Shown here: positions 43,110 through 54,795 of the stretch, piece by piece
Position numbering within the stretch: position 1 is the first letter of the stretch
Layout: each line of letters begins with the position of its first letter
Source of the DNA: Rheum nobile
Taxonomy: Eukaryota > Streptophyta > Magnoliopsida > Caryophyllales > Polygonaceae
Assembly (NCBI GenBank): GCA_027886185.1
Contig: WOAB01000040.1
Coordinates: forward strand, 9,920,001-9,984,000
Direction of reading: 5' to 3'
DNA: 64,000 nucleotides
Notes under the pieces: generated by a model
The model's input: the letters and a program-made list of their open reading frames with translations, nothing else
What the model was told of the DNA's origin: nothing
Database searches by the model: none
Made by a program: the position numbers and the translations under genes

Positions 43110-46039
43110 GCCACAATCGCGGCCATACTCATCGCGGACGCGGCTCAGTCCGTTCCCTTCGCGTTGTTTTAGTTATTAGTACCATATCTAATTAGGGTAC
43201 TTTGTGCCTCGTTTCGCGTGCACCATCGGAATGGACCTTGGGACGTCAGTGGTCTTCGATGAGAGTTCTAGTAGGCTGTTGAGCTCGTGTCCAGTATTTC
43301 CGATCCGCAAGTCTCATCTTCGTTCGTCTAATTAAGGCAAGTGGTGGTTCGCTCTTACTTATTATTCCATAATCCCTTTAATTATCAATTACTTGATTGT
43401 TAATTAAAATGGGGTGAAGTGTTGTTTTCGTTTGGGAACAATTTTATAAATGATATGATGATTAAAATATGATATTATAATAGGTTGTATATATTGCTAG
43501 AAACAACGCTATTATACATGTTACTACTGTGATGGTTTTGTTGTGGATTTAAATGTAAACTTAAATGCTAGATTAGCACGAGTATTCATTGGAACGCTAA
43601 TTCCGGATGAGGATTAGTCATTTTTTTATAACTCGGTATTAGTCGAAATAATTCTCTGATACTTTTAAAGGTCATGATCCTTACTTCTTATCCACCCGTT
43701 AAGGATAAGAGGCGTTACGCACAGTGATGGTGCCATTGGGTTGGCGTATGTCACCCTGTGTTATTCTCGTTGTCACTCGAGATCATATTAAAAGCTTAAC
43801 GTGAATATACATTTTGTAATTAAATAAGATAAGTGCGGTTATGCACATAATTAATATACCCTCGGGCGAGGAGTACAACGTGGAAACTGCCCGGACTTCG
43901 GTTAGAGTAAGTCTTCTTTCCAATCTGGAGTCGCATTGTGCGGTGAGGTTGGTCGTTGACCCAAATGATCAAGTCGTTCTTAAACGATTGTGTGGAAACT
44001 ATAACGTTCCCAAACATTTGTCATAATTTCCCATAAGACTCAATTCCTTTGGAGTCTTCTTTTCAGTGCATGTCTAAACTTTAATCATTCCGTGAAAGTT
44101 TAGGGTTATGTATCGTTCCTTCGGTTGTTATTCGAGGGACAATGATAGTAAACGGTTACAATCACTAGAACCATTCTGTTTTCACCCTTGTATAGTCTTT
44201 CATTAGACTAACCAACTGGGTTTTATTCATTGCATGGTTGGCTGGTGTCATCCGTCCTATACGGCACATCAGTGGTTGGTCCCCGAAGACTTGAAGTAAT
44301 CAATCGAAGAAGAGGCTTGCAGTTGAGGATTTAAGTGACATTGTTTAAGGTTGTTAAGTATTTGATAGGTGTCATTTCATGCACCTTTACTAGCAATTAT
44401 TAGCATCATTTGGAGGAGTTTAGGATGAGATTTGAGGTTAAGTCTGTGATCCAGAAGTTGTGGAGAAAAGTGAAGATATCCAGGGATTTACAACTTAGAC
44501 GGAGATGGAGATGGAGATGATGAAGATGGATGAGGTTCTGCTAGAGTTTATTGGAGAAGGCTACCAACACTTGGTAGTAATGAAGACCAGAAGAGAAGAA
44601 GAAGAGGAGCTGAAGAAGGAGTGGGCGATTTCACCGCCCCGCGCCAGATGCCACCGCGACCCGGCGGTGGATCTCAGAGAAGAACTGGTCGCGCCAGAAG
44701 AAGCCACCGCCCCGCAGTGGATCTCACCGCCCCGTGGTGAGGCACGTAACGCCCCGCGGCCAGAAAGATTTTATTTCCTTTTATGCATTTCGGATTTCCT
44801 TATTTCTATTATTTTATTTCCTTTGTTATTTCCATTAGGTTAACTTATTTTTCCTAAGCCTATTTAAGACCCTTTTCTAGGTTAAAAAAAGACACTCTGA
44901 AATCACGAGACTACTTTTACATTACGCAATTTACTTTTTATTAGGGTTTCATTCACCTCTGAATGGAGCACTAATTTCCCTTTATTCTACTAGACGTTCG
45001 AAGCAATACAGTTGATGTGTTTGTGAGATTTATATTCCTTGTTCCTATTCTTATAAGTGTTGGTTTGATTCTCTTGGTTATATTGAATATTGATTTATTG
45101 TTATTTCTCACAGCCTGATCAACTAGGTTGAATACTATTTATCAATTGCTAGGATTTGCATATAGTGGAATACGAGTGCATATCTAGTAGCAAACATAAT
45201 TGTTGCATATAGTGGAATACGAGTGCGCAATCGTGAGTGAGAATCATTTGCATGTTAAGTAGTAAGGTTTTCTTCTATTTGCATGTATCCTATATCCTTG
45301 TGTGCATTGCTATTGCTTTATTGGTGGTAAGGTTTTCTTCCATTGATATTGTGATAAGTCTATCAACAACTGTGAGAATTGGTAGTACTTAAGATCAGGG
45401 TGGGAACAACCATAAGAATAGTGAAAGAACTTGGATTGAATAGATTTCAGTGATCAAATTATATCTCTGTATTGTGGATCTCGTTCTAGTGGAACTCTTT
45501 TCCCCAATCATTTTCTCAACTCAATCAAACTTGTTTGCTTTATTCTCCTTGATAACTAAAACCCCCCTTCCTTGTTACTTGTTAATCATAATTGCATACT
45601 TCATCAGATCTTCCCTGTGGGTTCGACTCTTACTTGCTTACTATACATCCATTTAGTAGGTCTGTTAGGACATTTACTTTGACTAGGCCATTCAACGATA
45701 TTTGCATTGCATATTTTGGCCACGTCAGTATTACTTTAATATAGATATTTTTATAACCTAGTCATGTAATAGGTTTATTCTTAAAAGTCTTCTGCTGTGT
45801 AATTTAAAGTCTTTTGCTGAAATTTCACTCTATTGTAAAATCATCACTTCTCATTTTATGAGAAGTCTGTTAATAAAATGTTGAGTTTTATTTAAATATG
45901 TCTTCCATTGTTTAAACTTTTGTTATTTAATATGTTTATTTAAGATTAATTGTTCCGATTAAAGCTTAGGGTGACTTTGGACAGTAACGTCTGAGGTCAC
46001 TGGCGTGTGGCACTACCGACGTAAGTCGGGGGTGTTACA
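43110..46039 (+). repeat. gypsy-2 3' LTR, 5'-truncated and interrupted
   Basis: Matches the 5' LTR from about 37550 onward, so about the first 700 bp and the purine tract are missing. Interrupted by the solo LTR at 44363-45727 and resumes at 45733. Small insertion (CCGACGTAAG) near 46016. Confidence 0.85.
44363..45727 (+). mobile_element. solo LTR inside the gypsy-2 3' LTR
   Basis: 1365 bp beginning TGATAGGTGTCATTTC and ending GGCCACGTCA, with an exact 5-bp target duplication GTATT at 44358-44362 and 45728-45732. The 5' LTR of gypsy-2 shows the uninterrupted target. TATA-like CTATTTAAGA at about 44860. TCCCTGTGGGTTCGACTC near the end is typical of Ty3/gypsy LTRs. Plus orientation is inferred from these signals. 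No internal region, so LTR-LTR recombination is inferred. Confidence 0.85.
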
Positions 46040-46044
46040 CTCAT

Positions 46045-47270
46045 GCCGCCGCCGACCAAGTGTATTTCCCTCTGTGCCATTGTCCAAGGCCTCTCCCACC
46101 GTGCCGCCGACCAAATGCCTCTCCTACCGCACGCCGCAAGCACCTCTACCTCGTGGACTAATTATGGAATTTGAGTTCATTGTTGGATCTGGGTTGAATT
46201 TGGTTTAGGTATTTAAAGGGAGGCCTGAAGGTTGAAATATCAAGCACCAATTTTTTTGGGTAATGCAGCACAAATTCGTTAATCAAATAGAATGAGAAGA
46301 ATTTAGAATTGAATTTTGTTCAAATGGATTGGAGAAGATTTGGATAAAGACTTGGGTCATAGTAATGCTAGATGGAAAGAACAAGAAAAATTGCATATCC
46401 ATGGGATGAAGGTAGATGAAAAGAACAAGAAGAATTGTAGATCTCGAAGATGAGGAAAACAATTGGAAAAAAAAAGTTTATTTTATTTTATTGAATACTA
46501 TAATTATTACTTATATTTCCAATGAGTTGCATATTCAAATTTACATATATACCCTCTTATTTTATTAAAGGTGTAGGATATATTTCTACACCTAGTGTAA
46601 ATGAGTATTTATCCTCGTCCTAATAGTACAGTAGATGTAAATAACTATTTAATTATAAAAAAAAGAGAAAATACATTGTATAACTATTTAAATAGGTAGT
46701 TGTAAAAAGCAAAAAGACTACTATAGCCTAGTCTAAAAAAAAAGTTAGAAGCCTTTCCCACATTAATCCTTCTTCTTGTTAACCAAAAAAAAAAACTTTC
46801 TTCTTCGATTGAGCACCGGCAGACCCCCATTGACACACCCACTTCCAAATGAAAATCCAAGATGGTGGTGCCAATGCAATCAGATGTTCCGACAAGGAAC
46901 TTGGTGGCCGTCCGCAGTTGTCCATGCCCCAAATCACGAGGTTGGTCCTCAAATCAAGTCGGAGACGGACTCGAACAACAACCAACAAAAATTTCAAAAT
47001 CCCCTTTAGTCTCAATCCAGTGTAGAAACTCAACACAAAGATAAAATTATGTTGGGGAAATGATAGATTTGTAGGTCAAACTTAAATATCGGTATGTTTT
47101 CATGCCCAATTTGAATAACAATGAATCAATTTATTGATATAGGTTTCAGATACCGTAAAGAAGAAGAACCCTAATTTTCAAACTTTGATATTTGATCCTT
47201 AAACCTCCCACTCGATCTTACAATCACATACCCAAAGCATCACAATCAAGAATTACATAAAGGGGGGGGG
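46045..47270. other. spacer without recognised gene
   Basis: Starts with the GC-rich CGCCGACCAA repeats that flank gypsy-2, then AT-rich sequence with A-runs near 46732 and 46785. Small frames at 46684-47044 have no recognisable domain. Ends in a G-run at 47262-47270. Confidence 0.45.
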
Positions 47271-48038
47271 TGATGTGTTCCGGGCTCCCAAAACGTGAGT
47301 CAGAGCGGATCTAGGTAGGAGATTGGCGCGCGTCGTCTTACTCGTCTCAAACCGGGGCGAACCAGGGTCCAAACCGTGTTCAAGGGGGGATTCGCGAGGG
47401 TGACCGCGATCGCGGGCAAGTCGCCGGACAGGGTCGCGGGTTGCGGGGTGGTTCGAATGGGTGGGGGATCTCGGTTGGGCCGAGAGCCAAGTTTGGTGAA
47501 GGGGGATCATAGACAATGCGTGATGGTTCGGTGAGCTTGTGCGTGGGGTTGGGTGGTCGGCGATGGCGGCTCGATGGGGGCTCGGTTGAAGGAGCTAGGC
47601 GTAGGGGCTGGAGCTTGGCTCAACGGCATCACTAGGCTTTAACTCTCAAGTCAACGTACTTTATTAATTAGGTAAATAATGGCTTATATAGGAGCCAAAA
47701 CAAGGTTCTTGCCCAATGGGCCTGAAAACATAAGTGGATCGGCCCTCTTGGCACAAGAGAGGCCCGACATCCTGAAATAAAAACTTGCCAAATATGGCAA
47801 CACCCAAATATAGTAAATACTAAAAACGGTAACTTTCCAAACTTAGAAACATTCTAAGAATAGAAACTGCTAAGAAAGGAAACTGCTAAATACAAAAAAT
47901 ACTAAAAACAGAAAGTATCTAAGAATGTCTCGAAATTGACATGTGAACCTCACAATACCAAAACAACTCAAATGGCACGAGGAGTGTCGAGGAAATATCC
48001 AAGCGCACGCTGTCAATGTCGTGACCGAGGTCGCATCA
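47271..48038 (-). repeat. 3' LTR of the small LTR element
   Basis: 768 bp; contains CCGCGATCGCGG-type words. Its outer end differs from the other copy over the last 30-40 bp. Confidence 0.7.
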
Positions 48039-49054
48039 CTCTCCCCCCCTTTGCTGCGAAACGTCCCCGTTTCGCCAATGTCGTCGTCCGGGGGCACGTT
48101 CGGCCGCAAGTTTCCGGGCTCGAAAATGAAGCGACGCCGGTGCATGTCTGTCTGCTGTGCGTTCGTCCTCGTGGGCCTTTCCAGCGGCGCAATGCTTTTC
48201 TCAGGTCCAACACAGTCTGCCTTGCGCCGTAGCCTTGACGAATCCGGGGGCAGGTCCAGCGCTTGCGCAACGCTGGGAGCGGGAGGGAGCTCATTAGGAG
48301 GGACATCATCAAAGACATGCAAGAGAGATGGCACATTAGGGGGTAACTCATAGGGATCCTCTAATAAAGAAAGACACGCAGAAGAAGTAATAGGAGAACG
48401 TCCCTGAAAAGACAAAGTAAACGCCCGTGAGTGAGTCAGCAAAGCGTGATGCTCTACTCGGCTCTGTTGTGGCGGCACCAGGGTGCCGGCAACGGGATCA
48501 AGGGGCAGCGGATGCGCTTGTGGTGGTGTCGCAAGAGCGGGGTCCGGTTGTGGACTGGCCGCGGTCGCGGTTGGGTGGGCCGCGGTCGCGGTGGTATGGG
48601 GATCCGCAGCGGGATGTAATCTGGCGGAAATAGCTGGCTCTCAACTGGGTCGCCCAAAGGTGGATGAAAGTTTCCCGGATTCGGGACACCTACAACCTCA
48701 AAACCCTCCTCATCATATTCAGTAAAAGAAATGGGAGTCACATACCTGGGTCGCGGGAACGCGGAACAGTGTCGGGATCGTGGCTGGTCGTAGGGCGCGT
48801 CGACGCCATCTGTGGTGCGCAGCCGCTGGTGTGGTCGCGAGTTGTGTCTCGGTGGCACTCAATGGCATACTGGAGTGCTTTGTCCCACTGCATGGACTCG
48901 TAACGCCGACGTCGATCAGTGGCGTCGACGTAAGGGTATAGCCCCAATTCTGTGGCGGGGGACTCGTGCTCGGTGGAGTCGTAGGCGAAGTCGTCCGCTG
49001 GCGAGCGCTGGGGTTGGTATCTGTTGAAGCCATGGTCCTCCTGCTGGGACCCAA
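48039..49054 (-). pseudogene. internal region of the small LTR element, broken coding remnants
   Basis: Minus-strand open pieces in changing frames: MASTDTNPSARQR from about 49032; DRRRRYESMQWDKALQYAIE at about 48900; YVTPISFTEYDEEGFEVVG at about 48740; and, from about 48478, SLLEDPYELPPNV and LHVFDDVPPNELPP. The last resembles, weakly, the D-V-F-x-x-E-L-P-P linker ahead of Ty3/gypsy reverse transcriptase. No catalytic domain is visible. Probably a deletion derivative of a larger element. Confidence 0.4.
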
Positions 49055-49790
49055 TGATGGAGTCTAGGAGGATCTAGGTAGGAGATTGGCACGCGTCGTC
49101 TTACTCGTCTCAAACCGGGGCAAACCAGGGTCCAAACCAGGTTGAAGGGGGGATTCGCGGGGGTGACCGCGATCGCGGGCAAGTCACGGGAAAGGGTCGC
49201 GGGGTGGTTCGAATGGGTGGGGGATCTCGGCTGGGGCCGAGAGCCAAGTTTGGTGAAGGGGGATCGTAGACAATGCATGATGGTTCGGTGGGCTTGCGCG
49301 TGGGGTTGGGTGGCCGGCGATGGCGGCTCGATGGGGGCTCGGTTGAAGGTGCTAGGCCTAGGGGCGGGAGCTTGGCTCAACGGTAGCACTAGGCTGTAAC
49401 TCTCAATTCAACGTACTTTATTAATTAGGTAAAGAATGACTTATATAGGAGCCAAAACAAGATTCTTGCCGATGGGCCTGCAAACATAAGTGGATCGGCC
49501 CTCTTGGCACAAGAGAGGCCCGACATCCTGAAATAGAAACTTGTCAAATATGGCAACATCCAAATATAGGAAATACTAAAAACGGTAATTTTCCAAACTT
49601 AGAAACATTCTAAGAATATAAACTGCTAAGAAAGGAAACTGCTAAATACTAAAAATAGAAAGTGTCTCAGAATGTCTCGAAATTGGCATATGAACCTCAT
49701 AATACCAAAACAACTCAAATGGCACGAGGAGTGCCGGTGAAATATCCAAGCGCCCTGTTGGACGCTATCAATGTCGTGATCGGGGTCACA
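49055..49790 (-). repeat. 5' LTR of the small LTR element
   Basis: 736 bp direct repeat of 47271-48038 with several small indels. Confidence 0.7.
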
Positions 49791-50255
49791 TTAGGGGGGA
49801 ATGCCCAATTCGATTCACCATAAATTATCACGGTAGGTTGAGCATGTGTACAACTCTACAAAGGAAGGAAGAGTTGTTGCTTGGAAGACTAATGATAGTG
49901 ACGACAACAAGACGATTTTGCTCGGTTCGGAACAACCAAAGAAGGGGCCAGTGGTCAAGCGGCGGCGATGAAGTGGTCAGGCGGCGGCGAGGCAACAACA
50001 GGATGGTAGTGTTCGGTTTGGTGGGTTAGCTGAAAGGTCTTTCATTTGTTCTTTTATTCTTCTTTAAGTTTGTAAAATACCTTAAATTGTTATTTTCATT
50101 TTTGTAAGTTTTAAATTGCACAAAAAATATATTTCATAACGAGCAAGTATAAAATTTTGTTTCCTATTTTGTTGGGTTGCGAAGATGTGGTAAAATAACT
50201 GATATTCTATGGGACAGATCTCATCAGTGGCCGGAAACCGTACGGTTGGAAAGGA
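49791..50255. other. spacer without recognised gene
   Basis: Short GC-rich stretch with GGCGGCGA words near 49960, then AT-rich. No gene seen. Confidence 0.4.
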
Positions 50256-50701
50256 TAGGGGTGTTCATCGGGTTTGGTTTTCGATTTTTTGGACCGAACC
50301 GAACCGACCTAACCAATTATATTTGGTTCGGTTTTCGGTTCGTATAAAAATAAAATTCGGTTCGGGTTCGATCAAAACGATTATTTTTAAAAATAATTAA
50401 AAAAATCCTAGATTTTTAGATAAATTAGTACAACCTTTATCGGTTCGATCCGGTTCGGTCCAAGTTCGGTCTAATTCGGTCCAGTTCGGTCCAAGTTCGG
50501 TCTAGTTCGATCCAGTTCAGTCCAAATTCGGTTTGGTCTAATTCGGTTTTGTGCACTAAAACCTGCTTCAACCTAAATTAACATAATTTCAAAATGTCGG
50601 TTATTTCGGTCCAAAACTGAACCGAACCGAACCGAGTAGGTTTGGTTTCACAAAATTCTGAATTCGGTTTCGGTTTGGTTTTGGACCGATGAACAATCCT
50701 A
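50256..50701. mobile_element. hAT-type MITE 3 (446 bp)
   Basis: Left end TAGGGGTGTTCATCGG; right end CCGATGAACAATCCTA, an inverted pair with small differences. Flanks GGAAAGGA (50248-50255) and GGTAGGGA (50702-50709) match at 6 of 8 bases. The interior is filled with CGGTTCGGT and CCGAACCGA subterminal repeats. Confidence 0.8.
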
Positions 50702-52975
50702 GGTAGGGACGAAGAGCGTTGGTTATCGGAAATTGATGGGTTGTAGTTGGATGAGCGCAGTGGAAGAAATTAAGGATGAGTGTGCTTTCGAAATGAGTTT
50801 TTTGAAGTAAAATAGTTTACTGTTAAGAGGAAAAAAAAAGTGAACTTTGTATAAAATATAAATGAGTAAAAGTAAATTGGTTAAAGTGAATTACACCGTT
50901 TGAAGTTTTAATCATTGGATTTGAGAAAAATATTATTAAAATTGAATAGAATAGATATTCACAAGGGTTTAATATTCTCTTTTAATGTCAGATAATTATA
51001 ATAGTTAGATATTGAGTAATATTAACCCTTTCATAAATCTAAATAGTATATATAAAATTAGAAAGATTATATTTTTCAACTTCAAACGATAAAATAAATC
51101 ATTTTTATACACAATTTCTTTTGAAGGTTACTATAAAGATTGTGTTACTTTTATAAATATGTTTGCAACTACGAAGTTATATGGATAAAATCGTTTGTAG
51201 AAAATATTTATTTTTATTCATGACATACAAGAATGAAGACTTTATATGTATTGAATATTTGGTATATATATGTTGCTTGTAAGATTGAGGATTTTTAAAA
51301 ATCGGGTCGTCGCTTGTAAGATTCTATATTGTATAGGATCATAATAATTTTTTTTTTTATGATTAACTAAGATCCTATCTAAGATAAGATACTTTAGAAG
51401 GATCAATATTGTTAGAATATTTGATATACGTAGTATTACATGTCTTACTTGTATGCAAAATATATAAGATATATACATGATGTGCTAATGTAGGTTATAT
51501 GAGTTATAAACTATTATATTTGTACTTTTTACATATCTTACTTAACGTAAGTTGCTCTAAAATATGAGTTATGTAATGTCGCATAGTATATGTACCCGAT
51601 ATAATGAAAACTTGAATGTAATAATCTAATAATACATCACTACGTAAGATATAAGATATATGAACTATGTTGATAGTGTTAGACTTGATGAAGTTGCGAA
51701 AACTTACTTACATTGATATTCAAAGAATTACTTCAGTTATACTATTATTATTTCAAACTTTATGTGGTTTACATCATGTAAGGTATATATATGATGTATT
51801 AATGTAAGTATATGAATTATGTAATGAATATTTGAGGTGGTTACATATCTTACTTTTAATAAGAGAAAAGAAATATGAGTTACGTACTATCACATTAATT
51901 AGTATACGTACCTTATATATAATATAAAGTAATAATCTAGTGATATGTCACTAAGTAAGGTGTAAGATACATGAGCTATGTACATAGTTAGATTAAAAGG
52001 TTGCGTAAATTATAGTACAGTGATATTCAAAACTTGTTATTTCGAACCTTTTCTCGTTTACATATCTTATATAAAAATATGACTTATTGCCCATATTAAC
52101 TTACATTGACCGTCAATACATTACTTTGGCTATACTTTTAAAGTTGCACACGTACATGAGCTTACATAGTTCCAAGACATACTTAGATTATGCTATTGTT
52201 ATTTTAAACTTTATGTGTTTACATATTTTTCATTAATATTATATAAAAATATAAGTTATATTTATCTTATATTTAAAGTTGTACAAATAAACTTATATAA
52301 TTTTTCAATTAATGTGTTAACTAATATTCCATTGATTGTATATAAAATTATAACTTACATTTAAAGTTGCACAAATAAACTTATATTGATTGTATATAAA
52401 AATATAACTTCAATTTAAAGTTGTACAAATAAACTTATATTGATATTTAACACACACATATGCTATGCTAGTTGCTATTGTTATTTCAAATTTTATGTAG
52501 CTTACCTATGTTATATTACTATTATATATTTAATTATAAAAAAAATAGTATTTAAAATGATAATTTATGAAGAATAATTTAACTTAGGTTATGCTATATG
52601 TTTCAATTAGTACATTAAAACTGTTAATTCTATATGTTTCAAATTTATATTATATATTAATTAAATTGAGTAACTAAATTTCCTTGAAAATAAAACAAAA
52701 TAACATTCTTTCAAAAAAAAAGCAACGTAACAAAGAAATGTTTTTAAGTAAAAGTTTTAGTTGCCATCCAATAACTTATTCACCCCAATGTAAAGCATGC
52801 TAATAGGACAATCAATTAATTAAAAAGGTGTATCCCATCCTAATGCAAAATTAAAAAACAGTAATAAATTAAAAAGTTTATTTCAATGCAATACACAAAA
52901 AATACCCACACCTCATGTTTGACATTAATTAGCATTTTAATAAAAAGATTTGTCACATCATTAAATACCTTGTCA
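50702..52975. other. long AT-rich region, no gene
   Basis: Recurring words such as ACATATCTTAC, TTATATTGA and AAGTTGTACAAATAAAC (52270-52440) suggest old, degenerate tandem duplication. At about 52774-52807 a 34-bp stretch recurs near 56842-56875, beyond MULE-B. Confidence 0.5.
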
Positions 52976-52984
52976 TAATAAAAT
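52976..52984 (+). repeat. left target-site duplication of MULE-B
   Basis: TAATAAAAT, repeated exactly at 56772-56780. Confidence 0.8.
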
Positions 52985-53479
52985 GAATAGAATGTTCGCA
53001 CCCTTTTTTTTTTTCAATGCACTCGTTTTTGGGCGCAACCAGGTTGCGCCCAAGTGAATGAACCGGGTTGTTAAAAAATCCGGTTCATGGCCAATTTTTT
53101 TTAAAATAAAATAAAAAAATATCTGGTTCAACTTGGGCGCAACTACGTTGCGCCCAGGAAAAAAAAATTGGGCGCAACGTAGTTGCGCCCAGAAAAAAAA
53201 ACTTGGATATTTTATATCAACAAATTTATTTTATATTTAAAATAAATTTACTACATACTCATCTCATTATATCTATTTTGATATTTTATATGATTTGGAA
53301 ATTCAAATACCTAGTAGATTTGTGCATTTGACTATACTAATAGACGTTTTCAAGTAACCAGGGTTACATGGCAATAAACTTGTTTGTATCATGAGGTTTC
53401 AATATACTTTTATTCATGTATGTTTCTCCACTAATTCGTTTGTTATTAACTATTTATTATTATTATTCTCGAAAATCAC

Positions 53480-54015
53480 ATATAACTATGGTTATATCTA
53501 ATTTGGTTATGTCTTATGGTCATATACTACGGTTATATATTCTATAGTTATATACTATGGTTATATCTTATAATTATATACTATGATCATATCTTATGGT
53601 TATATTCCATAGTTATATACTATGTTATATCTTATATTATATCTAATTTGGTTATATCATATCGTTATGGCTGCTACTATATACACGACAAAAATTGTCT
53701 ATACGCACGACATTCTGTACGCCAGATGATGACGATGTTGCAGTAGAGGCCTATATTTATTATGTTAAAAGATTAGTATTTAGTTATAGTGGACAAGATG
53801 ATGACGATTTAGCGGTAGAGGCCTATATCTTATAGTTATATGACTTATATCCAATTTGATTATATTATATTGTTATATTCTATAGTTATATATTATGATT
53901 ATATCTCATGGTTATATTATATAGTTATATACTATGGTTATATCCTATAATATATTCTATAGTTATATACTATGGCTATATCATATATTATATAGTTATA
54001 TACTATGGTATATAC
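53480..54015. repeat. TA-rich minisatellite, first block
   Basis: Degenerate units on the pattern ATAGTTATATACTATGGTT, about 25-28 bp each, with one non-repeat interruption at about 53660-53840 that itself contains two copies of GATGATGACGATNT...GTAGAGGCCTATA. Confidence 0.75.
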
Positions 54016-54795
54016 TATGATAAAGACCCTAAACCCTAAAAAACCCTAAAACAATCCCCACACACCCTTTGGGCGCAACTAGATTGCGTCCAGAACTATG
54101 GGCGCAACCTAGTTGCGCCCAAGGGGTTTCTAGTGTTTTTTTAGGGTTTGTGGTTTATGGTTTAGGATTTTTTGACGTAACCAGGTTGCGTTCAAGGGGT
54201 TTCTAGTATTTTTTAGGATTTATGGTTAGGTTTTGGGGTTTAGGGTTTGGGGTTTTCGTGCATTCAAGTACAAACCTTAAACCCCTAAACCCTAAACAAC
54301 CCTAATACAATCCCCATACACCCTTTGGGCGCAACTAGATTGCATCCAGAACTATGGGCGCAACCTAGTTGCGTCCAAGGGGTTTCTAGTGTTTTTTTAG
54401 GGTTTAGGGTTAGGTTTTGGGGTTTAGGGTTTGTGGTTTAAGGTTTAGGATTTTTAGGCACAACCAAGTTGCGTCCAAGGGATTTCTAGTGTTTTTTAGG
54501 GTTTATGGTTAGGGTTTGGGGTTTGGGGTTTTTGTCTATTCGAGTACAAACCCTTAAACCCCTAAACCTTAAAAGCAATCCCCACACACCCTTTGGGCGC
54601 AACTATATTGCGTCCAGAACTATGGGCGCAACCTAGTTGCGTCCAAGGGGTTTTTAGTGTTTTTTTAGGGTTTAGGGTTAGGTTTTGGGGTTTAGGGTTT
54701 GTGGTTTAAGGCTTAGGGTTTTTAGGCACAACCAGGTTGCATCCAAGGGGTTTTTAGTGTTTTTTAGGGTTTATGGTTAGGTTTTGGGGTTTAGT
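54015..54795 (+). repeat. three tandem units with telomere-like words and palindromes
   Basis: The marker GGGCGCAACTA starts at 54071, 54327 and 54595, steps of 256 and 268 bp. Each unit carries CCCTAAACCCTAAA-type words, two palindromes and then AGGGTTTAGGGTT-type words in the opposite sense. Confidence 0.85.

Larger units (their letters stand above)
36844..46039 (+). mobile_element. Ty3/gypsy element (gypsy-2), decayed, relative of gypsy-1
   Basis: The 5' LTR (36844-39099) starts TGTAATACCCC and ends GTGTTACA. The incomplete 3' LTR runs to 46039. Flanks GTCAT (36839-36843) and CTCAT (46040-46044) match at 4 of 5 bases. The LTRs share a long block with gypsy-1 (TATCGT...CGGTT...TTCGAGGGACAATG), and the gag proteins are homologous, so the two families are related. 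No pol is recognisable between the gag and the 3' LTR. Confidence 0.85.
47271..49790 (-). mobile_element. small non-autonomous LTR retrotransposon, minus orientation
   Basis: Direct repeats 47271-48038 and 49055-49790 share most of their sequence (GGATCTAGGTAGGAGATTGG near the left, AATATCCAAGCGC near the right). Both have TG...CA ends. Read on the minus strand, a purine tract (AAAGGGGGGAGAG) precedes the repeat at 48038, which makes 49055-49790 the 5' LTR. A TGGGTCCCAGC word follows it and could be an unusual primer site. The internal part is only about 1.0 kb. No exact target duplication seen. Confidence 0.7.

Noticed and set aside
38259..44026. Small frames repeated in both gypsy-2 LTRs (about 60-78 codons on both strands)
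   Set aside because: Conserved only because the LTRs are copies of each other; no start context or domain.
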